Part shown: positions 24,325 through 31,491 of the stretch, piece by piece
Layout of the letters: every line of letters starts with the position of its first letter
How positions within the stretch are numbered: the first letter of the stretch is position 1
The notes under the pieces: generated by a model
What the model saw: the letters and a program-made list of their open reading frames with translations, nothing else
What the model was told of the DNA's origin: nothing
Database searches by the model: none
Position numbers and translations under genes: made by a program
DNA from: CAYVTZ01 sp964454685
GTDB lineage: Bacteria > Bacillota > Clostridia > Christensenellales > Christensenellaceae
Length of the DNA: 40,591 bases
Assembly: GCA_964454685.1 (NCBI GenBank)
Contig: CAYVTZ010000027.1
Coordinates: forward strand, 1 to 40,591
Direction: 5' to 3'

Positions 24325-24374
24325 TATTTTCATTCTTTTTTTCATCCAACTGGCACAAACATCAATTGCAGCAA

Positions 24375-24518
24375 CAAAAAAAGGCGTGCTCTGCACACCT
24401 TTTTCGCGTATCTCTACGCCAATCCACAACCTACTTTATTACACCATCTAACCAAAAGCCCAGGCAGTAACCTTTATCAAGCACTTTCTCAGCCTCATTT
24501 TTTATAAGCCCAGCTTAC
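24375..24518 (-). ncRNA. Candidate small RNA B (about 144 nt)
   Basis: Defined by a promoter at 24525-24553 and a strong intrinsic terminator: stem AAGGYGTGC/GCACGCCTT (24381-24401) with a 3-nt loop and a 7-nt U-run. No ORF with a ribosome site lies within. Just before the terminator is TGTGGATTGGCGT (24416-24428), followed by a perfect small hairpin GCGTA-GAGA-TACGC. The same 13-nt motif, one base different, lies at the same place in candidate RNA A. Function unknown. Confidence 0.5.
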
Positions 24519-24524
24519 TTTATT

Positions 24525-24575
24525 ATTTTAATGCAATTTTTGATAATAGTCAATTAAAAACTAGTAAATTCAGGT
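24525..24575 (-). promoter_or_regulatory. Promoter and conserved upstream element of small RNA B
   Basis: TTGACT (24548-24553), a 17-bp spacer and TAAAAT (24525-24530). The 33 bp at 24543-24575, covering the -35 and the region upstream, match 24884-24916 at 27 positions. A shared operator or UP element is likely. Confidence 0.6.
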
Positions 24576-24750
24576 AAAATTTAATTCGTTTCTTGCAAAT
24601 TAAGCTGTGCGTCGTACCACATTCGGTCATACGCAGCGCTTTGTCTCGCGCACAGCGCTTAACACGTGTTCAAACTTCATGTTACTTTTCACATTTACAA
24701 GCGCAAAAAAGATTGAAAGATAACAGCATGAGTAAGAACCACATCTCCGC

Positions 24751-24859
24751 AAAAAGAAAAAGAGCACAACGCCGTGCGCTCTCCTCCTCTCGCTGTACAC
24801 GTCAATCCACATCCCAAAGGACTCCGAACGCGAGACGAAAATACCCTTTTAATATTTCC
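24751..24859 (-). ncRNA. Candidate small RNA A (about 109 nt)
   Basis: Lies downstream of the promoter at 24866-24894 and ends at an 8-bp stem AGAGCGCA/TGTGCTCT (24761-24782) followed by TTTTTCTTTTT. It contains TGTGGATTGACGT (24799-24811) about 17 nt before the terminator. A 61-codon frame starting in this motif runs through the terminator and is not believed. It is a paralogue of candidate RNA B in promoter, motif and layout. Confidence 0.5.
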
Positions 24860-24865
24860 AAAAGC

Positions 24866-24916
24866 ATTCTAACACAAAAATTTACAATAGTCAAACAAAA
24901 ACTTGCAAATTTAGGT
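24866..24916 (-). promoter_or_regulatory. Promoter and conserved upstream element of small RNA A
   Basis: TTGACT (24889-24894), 17-bp spacer, TAGAAT (24866-24871): a near-consensus housekeeping promoter. The upstream element is shared with small RNA B. Confidence 0.65.
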
Positions 24917-25050
24917 ATTTATTTTTGAATATTTGTCGTTTCTCTTTCATACCGCCTAATTCAATCCCAAGCACTCTTCTTTTTTCCACTTTTTACCTGT
25001 TTCACTCCAACATAATGCTCAACTCACGCCGCCACGCATTTTCAACATAG
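24917..25050. other. Gap between small RNA A and the first lipoprotein terminator
   Basis: AT-rich sequence with no supported gene, hairpin or tape-measure remnant that I can recognise. Confidence 0.3.
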
Positions 25051-25079
25051 CAAAAAGAGCGCACCCTCGCACGCCCCGC
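25051..25079 (-). terminator. Terminator of lipoprotein cassette D
   Basis: Member of the repeated GAGCG...CGAGGG...GCGCTC hairpin family, here with a degraded 5' arm (GGGGCGTGC), followed by CTCTTTTTG. It lies 26 bases after the lipoprotein stop. Confidence 0.55.
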
Positions 25080-25104
25080 CACCATTATATGAAATCCATC
25101 TTAA

Positions 25105-25533
25105 CTACTCCCACTTAATCTGCTCAACAACAAGAAAGTCAGGCAGTCCTTCATCTGATACGTCTGCCATTGCTTTTGTCTGGCTGGAACAATTTCGCAG
25201 CTTCTCATTCTCAAAATCAAATTCCAGCCTGTATCCTCTTTTATCGTACAACCATATCTTATAGATATCATTGCTCACTTTAATATACTCAGCTTTCATA
25301 TTCGGATACGCTTCCTTTGCAACTTCAGAAGAGTCTCCCAGCTTGATTCCGCGTGCAGTTTCCTCATCTTCTCCCAGTACCACAATTTGGATCTCCGATT
25401 TATCAGGATGCTTGATTTCTTCCCCGTCTTTATAAATCCCGAAATCCTTTTCCGTCAGCATTCCGCCCGAACATCCCGCGAAGCACAAAATTGTCAAAGC
25501 AACCGCCATCACCAAAACAAGCACTTTTTTCAT
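25105..25533 (-). CDS. Lipoprotein, cassette D
   Basis: A 142-residue lipoprotein. The signal peptide starts MKKVLVLVMAVALTIL and ends in lipobox FAGC with lipidated C21. A short linker follows, then YKDGEEIKHPD and the motif TARGIKLGDSSEVAKEAY shared by most lipoproteins of this array, then a beta-rich end (IYKIWLYDKRGYRLEFDF). It is closest to the 133-residue lipoprotein of the second array. The start at 25533 has GAGACGAGG upstream. Own promoter and terminator flank it. Membrane-surface location and promoter-gene-terminator layout suggest a lysogeny-expressed moron; exclusion of related phages is inferred. Confidence 0.82.
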   Translation of the reverse strand: MKKVLVLVMAVALTILCFAGCSGGMLTEKDFGIYKDGEEIKHPDKSEIQIVVLGEDEETARGIKLGDSSEVAKEAYPNMKAEYIKVSNDIYKIWLYDKRGYRLEFDFENEKLRNCSSQTKAMADVSDEGLPDFLVVEQIKWE

Positions 25534-25560
25534 ATCCTCGTCTCCAATCCTTTTAGAGAG

Positions 25561-25588
25561 AGTATACCACAATCTTACGAAAAATCAA
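25561..25588 (-). promoter_or_regulatory. Promoter of lipoprotein D overlapping a tape-measure stop
   Basis: TTGATT (25583-25588), 16-bp spacer, TATACT (25561-25566). The -35 contains the TGA stop of the tape-measure fragment. Confidence 0.7.
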
Positions 25589-25803
25589 AACATAATCATC
25601 CTCTGTCTCTCCAGCCGCTCCACCAGTTCCGCAGCGATACGCGTGATGTCCGCATCCTCTCGAATCACAAAATTGTTTCCCGTGATCACCACGCTGCTCC
25701 CGCTTCCTTGTACCATTTCTTGAAGCTGTCGACCCGTTTCCTGCATCGGATAAACTTTGGCTCCCGTTGGTAACTCAATCAGCTCATCGCCCTGCTCGTT
25801 CAC
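25585..25803 (-). pseudogene. Tape-measure 3'-end fragment (B-type tail)
   Basis: Encodes the last 73 residues of a tape-measure protein in frame (VNEQGDELIELPTGAKVYPM to ERLERQRMIMF), with the B-type middle GSGSSVVITGNNFVIRED. There is no start codon with a ribosome site; it directly abuts the stop of lipoprotein C without a terminator. It is a truncated copy rather than a gene. Confidence 0.8.
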
Positions 25804-25805
25804 CG

Positions 25806-26474
25806 TCACCCATTATCTGCCCCTGTACGCTTAATCGGTTCATCCGATGCCCACACCCAAGTCCAAAGCACCTTACCATCTTGAATACCAAAAACAAGCT
25901 GCTTGTATTGTTTGATATGCCCCTCAAATTCTTCTAACTGCAAAAGGTCTCCCATTTCCGCAAGTTCTGGCTTTTTCGCAATCATAGCTTGTCGCCACTC
26001 CTCAAACGAAACATATATACCATCCTTCGTATCATACCACCCCACAGTAATAACTGTATCGTCCTTAGATTCGTTTAGTGCGCTCTCCTGTGCATATTGT
26101 TTTAACAGAACACGACCTGTACTTGATTCCCCAAAGTTCGAACCAATATCAACCTCACAATCTCCATAAGCCTCGATCACATCCTGTATGGAGTCACCTA
26201 TTTCAATACCCCGCTTTGTGCTTAAAGCCACATCTTCCAGTTCAGGCATTTTTTCGCTTCCCACAAAAGTATTGTATAGCCCATCACCCTGTGTGCTATG
26301 CATATATCCGCTTAACGCGCCCTCCCCTCTCAATGGATCAACAATCTTCTTTCCCCCATCTGCATAGAGGCAATATTCACTATGGTCGGTAATTATTCCT
26401 CCCTGATTCGGCACCGCACACCCCGATACCGCAACAACCGTCGCAACTACAACCCACAAAAACGCCCTTTTCAC
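25806..26474 (-). CDS. Lipoprotein, cassette C
   Basis: A 222-residue lipoprotein starting at GTG 26474, seven bases after GGAGG. Signal MKRAFLWVVVATVVA, lipobox VSGC with C19. It carries DGGKKIVDP, the family motif TKRGIEIGDSIQDVIEAYGDC (about 89-109), and a longer C-terminal domain with Trp-rich ending VLWTWVWASDE. Unlike its neighbours it has no clear promoter at the tape-measure stop (the stop is TAA within TTTAAA) and no terminator; its 3' end is fused to the next tape-measure fragment. It may rely on read-through. Confidence 0.8.
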   Translation of the reverse strand: MKRAFLWVVVATVVAVSGCAVPNQGGIITDHSEYCLYADGGKKIVDPLRGEGALSGYMHSTQGDGLYNTFVGSEKMPELEDVALSTKRGIEIGDSIQDVIEAYGDCEVDIGSNFGESSTGRVLLKQYAQESALNESKDDTVITVGWYDTKDGIYVSFEEWRQAMIAKKPELAEMGDLLQLEEFEGHIKQYKQLVFGIQDGKVLWTWVWASDEPIKRTGADNG

Positions 26475-26569
26475 TTACTTTCCTCCATTTTTATTTTATT
26501 ATGCCACGATTCCATGCCGTTTTCGCGAGTTTTCTTGAAAACCTTCTCACCAAAAAAGCATAATTGGGT

Positions 26570-26796
26570 TTAAACCATAATCATCCTCTGTCTCTCCAGC
26601 CGTTCCACCAATTCCGCAGCAATTCTGTTGATGTCCGCATCTTCCCGAATTGTCACACCGCCCAAATAAAAATTTACTGTTGTCCCACCACCTGATGAAA
26701 TTTCTTGCAGCTGTCTCCCCGTCTCCTGCATCGGATAAACCTTGGCTCCCGTTGGTAGCTCAATCAGCTCATCGCCCTGTTCGTTCACGCGCGTCC
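26570..26796 (-). pseudogene. Tape-measure 3'-end fragment (A-type tail)
   Basis: Last 75 or so residues of a tape measure (WTRVNEQGDELIELPTG to ERLERQRMIMV) with the A-type middle SSGGGTTVNFYLGGVTIRED, matching the full-length 767-residue tape measure. Upstream of the Trp codon the sequence changes to a junction shared with the fragment at 27525-27751. Confidence 0.8.
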
Positions 26797-26840
26797 ACCT
26801 ATACCCGTGTGCCTCAGCGCACACCATCATTCTGCATTCA
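26797..26840 (-). repeat. Shared cassette junction
   Basis: About 40 bp between terminator and tape-measure fragment that is nearly identical to 27752-27796 (the Tyr-Gly-His-Ala-Glu-Ala codons). The same kind of junction, ending in a CATTCTGCATTC tract, recurs near 36240 and 37190. These junctions lie at the left border of each displaced tail. Confidence 0.55.
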
Positions 26841-26863
26841 CAAAAAAGGCGCATCACTGCGCC
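26841..26863 (-). terminator. Terminator of lipoprotein cassette B
   Basis: Stem GGCGCA/TGCGCC with a 4-nt loop followed by TTTTTTG on the minus strand, 19 bases after the lipoprotein stop. Confidence 0.7.
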
Positions 26864-26881
26864 CTCCACAACTCCCGCACC

Positions 26882-27469
26882 CTATTCTTGTGCTGAGCTA
26901 TCCCAAAGCACGGGGGCAATTTCCGAAATCACCCCATTCTCAAACGAAAACACTATACTATAGTGCTGAACACGATTTTTTTCTTGGAGTGCTTCTCGAT
27001 CCGTCTTTCCCAAGAGATCATCAGTGCATTCCTGTTCTGATAATTGTCTTCCGTTACTTACGATGGCTCCAATCCTAACAGAATCATATTCCCTCTTCTC
27101 CTTTTCTAAATATTCGGCGCCGGTAAAAAAGTCCTCTTCTTTAATGTCAAAAAGGCTCTCATAATCGCTAAAGCGCATGACACAATCCTTGTAGGCTCTC
27201 GCAACATCCTCTATGGTGTCCCCCAGCCGTATTCCTCGTTTAGTTTCAAGCACTTTGTTTTCAAGTTCCGCTTCCAGCGGGTTGCTGTGCAAAAAATAAA
27301 ATCCCAAATCATATGAACTTGCCTTCTCTTGCATCTCTTCCGGTGTAATCGCAACTTCGCCATTCACATAAATAGCAAATTCAGATGGATCAAGACTTTT
27401 TTTGCCGCATCCCACAAAGCACACCGCCACCACAATCATCGCACAAATCAATACCAATATCTTTTTCAT
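26882..27469 (-). CDS. Lipoprotein, cassette B
   Basis: A 195-residue lipoprotein. Signal MKKILVLICAMIVVAV, lipobox FVGC with C21, then GKKSLDPSEFAIYVNGE. The family motif TKRGIRLGDTIEDVARAYKDC lies near 88-108; the C-terminal domain is acidic and ends in a beta segment (IVFSFENGVISEIAPVLW). AAAGGG lies eight bases before the ATG. A promoter at the preceding tape-measure stop and a terminator after the gene make it an independent unit. Confidence 0.83.
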   Translation of the reverse strand: MKKILVLICAMIVVAVCFVGCGKKSLDPSEFAIYVNGEVAITPEEMQEKASSYDLGFYFLHSNPLEAELENKVLETKRGIRLGDTIEDVARAYKDCVMRFSDYESLFDIKEEDFFTGAEYLEKEKREYDSVRIGAIVSNGRQLSEQECTDDLLGKTDREALQEKNRVQHYSIVFSFENGVISEIAPVLWDSSAQE

Positions 27470-27500
27470 ATGCAGTTCCCTTTCATTCTTTGATATCGGT

Positions 27501-27528
27501 ATTATAGCACAACTGCTACCGGATTCAA
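27501..27528 (-). promoter_or_regulatory. Promoter of lipoprotein B overlapping a tape-measure stop
   Basis: TTGAAT (27523-27528), 16-bp spacer, TATAAT (27501-27506). The -35 contains the tape-measure TGA. Confidence 0.75.
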
Positions 27529-27751
27529 AACATAATCATCCTCTGTCTCTCCAGCCGCTCCACCAATTCCGCAGCAATACGCGTGATGTCCGCGTCCTCC
27601 CGAATCACAAAGTTATTTCCGGTGATTACCACGCTGCTCCCGCTTCCCTGCACCATTTCTTGTAGCTGTCGCCCTGTTTCCTGCATCGGATAAACTTTGG
27701 CTCCCGTTGGTAACTCAATCAGCTCGTCGCCCTGCTCATTCACACGCGTCC
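27525..27751 (-). pseudogene. Tape-measure 3'-end fragment (B-type tail)
   Basis: Same truncated length as the fragment at 26570-26796, but with the B-type middle VQGSGSSVVITGNNFVIRED and MIMF end. It is almost identical to the fragment at 25585-25803. A longer open frame upstream runs through the terminator of cassette A and is not a real start. Confidence 0.8.
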
Positions 27752-27796
27752 ACCTATACCCGTGTGCCTCAGCGCGCACCATCATTCTGCATTCAC

Positions 27797-27820
27797 AAAA
27801 GGGCGCACCCTCGCACGCCC
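27797..27820 (-). terminator. Terminator of lipoprotein cassette A
   Basis: Repeat-family hairpin GGGCGTGC-GAGG-GTGCGCCC followed by TTTTGTG, 16 bases after the lipoprotein stop. Confidence 0.7.
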
Positions 27821-27835
27821 TTCTCAAAAACTTTC

Positions 27836-28426
27836 TTATTCCTCGCCCGTCCACTGCTTCAATCGCGTCTCAACCCGTCTCTCTCTCGCTTCCATCATGC
27901 TGTCATCAACCAACAATCTGATAGTATCAGCGTAAGTTCCATTTTTTTCATCTCTTGCTCTAACTTCCAACTCCATCCCTTTCACAGGGTAGCGCCCTTC
28001 TGTCTGCACATCAAATGGCAGTAAGTACAATCGCTTATCTTCCCATTGCGCATAGGCATCAGCCAGCCAAGAAGTGCTCTCTGGGCGCTCCGGTCTCTTG
28101 GAAAGTTCAGGATTTTCAAAATCAAAGTAAAAAGAAACATCCTCTTTCAAAACCCAGTCCATATCCTTTGCGGATTTTCCTTCCGGTGCTTCCAGCAAAA
28201 GAGAGCCGTAAGTCGTATATCCTCGCCCCTCTTCCTTCTCCACAAAAAAGATATCCAAAATGCGATAATCCTCATCATTAAGTGTAAATGTATGTGGCAA
28301 TACGTCGTATTTTGAAGTCGTAACCTCCTCTCTTTCTTTTGCTCCTCCCAAAGCGCCAAACCCACATCCAGTCAAAACCACCATTACCAGTACCAGCAGC
28401 ATCAAGATCATAAACCATCGTTTCAT
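27836..28426 (-). CDS. Lipoprotein, cassette A (divergent type)
   Basis: A 196-residue lipoprotein directly downstream of the intact 767-residue tape measure. Signal MKRWFMILMLLVLVMVV, lipobox LTGC with C21. The mature part (LPHTFTLNDEDYRILDIFFVE, YFDFENPELSKRPERPES, YPVKGMELEVRARD) lacks the RGIxxGDS motif of the others and looks like a different beta-rich domain. GGAGAGG lies eight bases before ATG 28426. Own promoter and terminator. Because it is at the live tape-measure gene it is the current cassette; a superinfection-exclusion role is inferred. Confidence 0.8.
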   Translation of the reverse strand: MKRWFMILMLLVLVMVVLTGCGFGALGGAKEREEVTTSKYDVLPHTFTLNDEDYRILDIFFVEKEEGRGYTTYGSLLLEAPEGKSAKDMDWVLKEDVSFYFDFENPELSKRPERPESTSWLADAYAQWEDKRLYLLPFDVQTEGRYPVKGMELEVRARDEKNGTYADTIRLLVDDSMMEARERRVETRLKQWTGEE

Positions 28427-28461
28427 TTGCAAAACCTCTCCATTTTAATTGTGATATTTGT

Positions 28462-28489
28462 ATTATATCACGCTGCTTCACAAAATCAA
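28462..28489 (-). promoter_or_regulatory. Promoter of lipoprotein A overlapping the tape-measure stop
   Basis: TTGATT (28484-28489), 16-bp spacer, TATAAT (28462-28467). The -35 contains the TGA of the intact tape-measure gene. Confidence 0.78.
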
Positions 28490-30789
28490 ACCATAATCAT
28501 CCTCTGTCTCTCCAGCCGTTCCACAAATTCCGCCGCAATTCTGTTGATGTCCGCATCTTCCCGAATTGTCACACCGCCCAAATAAAAATTTACTGTTGTC
28601 CCACCACCTGATGAAATTTCTTGCAGCTGTCTCCCCGTTTCCTGCATCGGATAAACCTTTGCCCCCGTCGGCAACTCAATCAGCTCATCGCCCTGCTCAT
28701 TCACACGCGTCCAGCCACCCGGCGAATAGCTGGTTCCAGCCGCAGCAGCATAACCCTTGGTTGAAGATTCTTCTTGTTCTCCGTCTTCCTCCTCTTCCGA
28801 GGTTACTTGTTTAACCTGTGCACCACCATTTTCTATCCACACTTTGACAGCCACAGGTAGTTCAAAGGTTTTCATCCATTCAACTGCCTTTGCCATGCTT
28901 TCCCCTGCCGTCTCAGATGTGCCATTGATTGCATCCTTAACCGTCGAAGAAAACTCTTCCAAGCCTTTCCGCTCCTCTGTAGTTAACTCGTCTCCATATA
29001 GCGCGAGAATCTCATCTGCCTTATCGGACGCAGCAATCAACTGCGTTTTTGATCCTTCAAAAATGGATTGGTTAACCGCATCCAATGCAGCCTGCGTCTC
29101 ATTGCCCGAATCCCGATACTTTTTAATGTCTGTTTCACTCGCCCCCATACGTTCGTATGCAACGCCCAAATTCCCCTCTTCGATATCCTTCTCAGCTTCA
29201 ATCAACGGGCTCACTTCGTCTTGTGCTGGCTGTAAGATGTTGCGCAGTTCCTCGCCTGCGGAATAATGCTTTGTTGAGGAATCAAGCTGTTCCTGATAAG
29301 CGTTTTCATAATTTGTACTTGCTGTGCCTACATCAGTGCTTGCTTTATCCACTGCTTGCTGCGCCTCATAAACTGCCTGCTCTTTCGGCAACCATTTCAT
29401 CATGTTTGGATCATATAATGCATCATCTCCAAATGCATCTGAAAAGGCCTTTAACACCGCCCCACTCGCCGCCAATTTTTCATCAAAAGACGCTGTTTCG
29501 TCATCTTCAATTCTCTTATTCTTCGCCATTGCTTCATAATATGCCGTCACTTTACCGCCATCCGCCGCCTCAATCTTTGCTTGGAATTTCTCGTAACCAT
29601 CTTCATCATCCGCAATCGACAAATCAAGTTTTTCTTTTGCTGACTCAAGCGTTTTCTTGCTATCCCTTTGTTGCTGTTGTGCCGATTTCCATTCTTCCGC
29701 TGCTAGCTCCACTTGAATCTGTTTGCTCATCGCTTCGATCACAGCATAAACGCGATCCTTTTGAATCAACCATTTTCCGTTCACTTTTTCGATTGCATCT
29801 TCCAGTTCGGGAAATTTCTTCAACAAATCTTGTGCTGCAAGATCAATTTTGCGGTTGCTCGCTCCACTTCGCATCAACATATCGAAGTCAAATACAGCCT
29901 TACGCATGCTATCAACACCGCGCGTTTGCTCTTCAAAGCTCTCTTGTGCCGCATTCATGGAAGACTCATATGCATCTCCAATATTCCCCAGTTCCTCTCG
30001 CGTCTCAGTCAACGGTCTGTTGATCTCTTCAATATGCTGCTGCAACAACGATACTCCTGCCACCACACCCGAAATCGCCAATCCAACCCATCCCCACGGG
30101 CTTGCCGATTGTGCCGCATTCAAACCAAGCTGTGCAGTTGTCGCTCCAGTCGTCGCCGTCTTCACCAATCCCAAGGCACTGCCCATGCTTTTAAAGGAAG
30201 AAATTGTCTGTGTAATGCCATTTCCGACGTTCATGGCGTCGTCCAGCGCAGAAAACACGGCAACGGCACCTTCCACGGGCGAGTTCATGTCCCGAAACGA
30301 AACCGCAGCTTTTTTTGTATTGTCAATCAAAGAACCAAGTGAGGTCGCAGCGGTCTTCATTCCTCCCGTCGCCTTGCTGATCTGTTCAAAAGCACTCATA
30401 GATGTTTTTGCTTCATCAGCACCATCTTTTAACGCTCCCAGCTTCTTGATGGTAGCGTCTATTCCCGTTTCAGTCACCGTCATCGAAAAATGTTGAGATT
30501 GCATTGCCGAAAAAGATGCGCGCATCGTCTCCACCGCGCTTGCGTCCACTTCCACGCCAAGCGATATATTTTGCGCTTGGCTAAGTTTTGAGTAGTTTTC
30601 TTGTGCCGCTCGAATCTGCGAAAAATCCACCGTCACCGTCTTTTGCGATAGCTTGATGTTCTCAAATACCGATGTCTCCTGCCGCATCGTCGCCATGGTC
30701 TGGGAAAAGCGGCTCATGTTCCCCTGTATCGTGCTCAGCACCGAACTGACATTGTCCTTTAAGCTGATAACGCCCTCAATTTGTTCCAT
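28486..30789 (-). CDS. Tape measure protein (in-place copy, XkdO position)
   Basis: A 767-residue tape measure at its conserved place after the assembly chaperone. The N-terminal 300 residues (starting MEQIEGVISLKDNVSSVLST) match the 838-residue copy closely. They include a hydrophobic segment (about 225-250, SPWGWVGLAISGVVAGVSLL), followed by long coiled-coil and acidic regions. The last 75 residues (WTRVNEQGDELIELPTG onward) are the unit that is repeated across the window. Tape measures set tail length, chaperone tube assembly and enter the host envelope first. At the roughly 0.15 nm per residue usual for tails this would give a tail near 115 nm. The chaperone frameshift product overlaps its start. 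Confidence 0.93.
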   Translation of the reverse strand: MEQIEGVISLKDNVSSVLSTIQGNMSRFSQTMATMRQETSVFENIKLSQKTVTVDFSQIRAAQENYSKLSQAQNISLGVEVDASAVETMRASFSAMQSQHFSMTVTETGIDATIKKLGALKDGADEAKTSMSAFEQISKATGGMKTAATSLGSLIDNTKKAAVSFRDMNSPVEGAVAVFSALDDAMNVGNGITQTISSFKSMGSALGLVKTATTGATTAQLGLNAAQSASPWGWVGLAISGVVAGVSLLQQHIEEINRPLTETREELGNIGDAYESSMNAAQESFEEQTRGVDSMRKAVFDFDMLMRSGASNRKIDLAAQDLLKKFPELEDAIEKVNGKWLIQKDRVYAVIEAMSKQIQVELAAEEWKSAQQQQRDSKKTLESAKEKLDLSIADDEDGYEKFQAKIEAADGGKVTAYYEAMAKNKRIEDDETASFDEKLAASGAVLKAFSDAFGDDALYDPNMMKWLPKEQAVYEAQQAVDKASTDVGTASTNYENAYQEQLDSSTKHYSAGEELRNILQPAQDEVSPLIEAEKDIEEGNLGVAYERMGASETDIKKYRDSGNETQAALDAVNQSIFEGSKTQLIAASDKADEILALYGDELTTEERKGLEEFSSTVKDAINGTSETAGESMAKAVEWMKTFELPVAVKVWIENGGAQVKQVTSEEEEDGEQEESSTKGYAAAAGTSYSPGGWTRVNEQGDELIELPTGAKVYPMQETGRQLQEISSGGGTTVNFYLGGVTIREDADINRIAAEFVERLERQRMIMV

Positions 30790-30940
30790 ATATCGTACCT
30801 GCCTTTCCCATCCTTACATATTCATAATTCGCAATATAAAAGACCAATTCTTGGCGGCTTAAATTGAGCAATTTTTCCGGGTCTACCCCTCTGTCCATGT
30901 AATAATTAATTACTTGTAGCGGGAGGGATAGACCGATTAG
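30776..30940 (-). CDS. Frameshift extension of the tail assembly chaperone (T part)
   Basis: The -1 frame after the slippery site continues 54 codons to TGA at 30776, overlapping the tape-measure start by 14 bases. It includes YYMDRGVDPEKLLNLSRQE and ELVFYIANYEYV. Total fusion length would be 193 residues. This is the G/GT arrangement of lambda and most long-tailed phages, in which the T extension recruits the tube protein to the tape measure. It has no start codon of its own. Confidence 0.8.
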   Translation of the reverse strand, partial: LIGLSLPLQVINYYMDRGVDPEKLLNLSRQELVFYIANYEYVRMGKAGTIYGTN

Positions 30941-31356
30941 TTTTTTAGTTGTTCCACCTCTTTGATGGTCGGCTCATTCGCTTTTGCGGTCAGCTCCCCA
31001 ACCTTGGTAGCGATTGCCGCAATGTCCGATTTCGAAAACTTATTCATAATCTCCAGCGGCTCTTTGATCGCTTCCAGGCGCAGCAGCTCGACTGCTGCCT
31101 CCCGAATCGTGGGCGATCCCAAATAAGCAATCATGCGGAGCTGTTCCTGCATCAGCTTGTTTCTTGCCTTGTCGCTCTTGCAGTTGTCCGGATCACCCAT
31201 CCGTTCCACTGCTTCCACATCGTCGTCGGAAAGCGCCTCCAAAATCACAGTCTCGTCATATTTCCCAATTTCCACCGCCAAAGAAACCGCAGCCGGCGCA
31301 TTGCCTGATTGTCTCTGTAACTTCTTCACAAAGGATGTTAAATTTACTTTTGCCAT
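30937..31356 (-). CDS. Tail assembly chaperone (XkdN-like, G part)
   Basis: A 139-residue protein between tube and tape measure. MAKVNLTSFVKKLQRQSGN starts at 31356, after AGGAGAAAAG. Its helical, charged composition (VERMGDPDNCKSDKARNKLMQEQLRMIAYL) resembles XkdN-type chaperones. Its stop TAA lies directly behind a slippery heptamer, so a minority of ribosomes should make the extended form. It is needed in a fixed ratio with the extension for tail assembly in other phages. Confidence 0.88.
   Translation of the reverse strand: MAKVNLTSFVKKLQRQSGNAPAAVSLAVEIGKYDETVILEALSDDDVEAVERMGDPDNCKSDKARNKLMQEQLRMIAYLGSPTIREAAVELLRLEAIKEPLEIMNKFSKSDIAAIATKVGELTAKANEPTIKEVEQLKN
30940..30946 (-). promoter_or_regulatory. 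-1 ribosomal frameshift site A AAA AAC
   Basis: Canonical X XXY YYZ heptamer in the correct phase (codons CTA AAA AAC, then TAA stop). Slippage gives CTA ATC GGT and onward in the -1 frame. Confidence 0.85.
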
Positions 31357-31410
31357 TTTCTTTTCTCCTATCATTTATGGTGTTCCAAATTTTTTTCTTC
31401 CTATTATATA

Positions 31411-31439
31411 GGCGCATTACAGCTTAGCTGTAATGCGCC
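31411..31439 (-). other. Perfect 13-bp hairpin between tube and chaperone genes
   Basis: GGCGCATTACAGC pairs perfectly with GCTGTAATGCGCC around a 3-nt loop. On the minus strand it is followed by TATATAATAGG, not a U-run, so it is unlikely to be a standard terminator. It could protect the abundant tube mRNA 3' end or act as an RNase processing site. Confidence 0.6.
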
Positions 31440-31491
31440 CCCCTTTCATCTGCAACGTTCACAAAAAACGTACTGCCCTTACAGCGCTCAC

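Noticed and set aside
24799..24811. TGTGGATTGACGT resembles the 3' end of type I-C CRISPR repeats (GTGGATTGAAA)
   Set aside because: Only two copies, about 380 bp apart, without the flanking stem, regular spacers or cas genes. Kept only as a remark on the small RNAs.
24627..24812. 61-codon cysteine-rich peptide gene in small RNA A
   Set aside because: The frame runs through the RNA's terminator U-run and lacks a ribosome site.
27525..27854. 109-codon frame as a separate gene
   Set aside because: Its first 30 codons read through the cassette terminator and junction; only the tape-measure tail is meaningful, so it is listed as a fragment.
28486..30789. Tape-measure tail as a toxin with the lipoprotein as an immunity protein
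   Set aside because: The repeated tail is short, highly conserved and lacks any toxin-like domain. A recognition or recombination role fits better than a polymorphic toxin.
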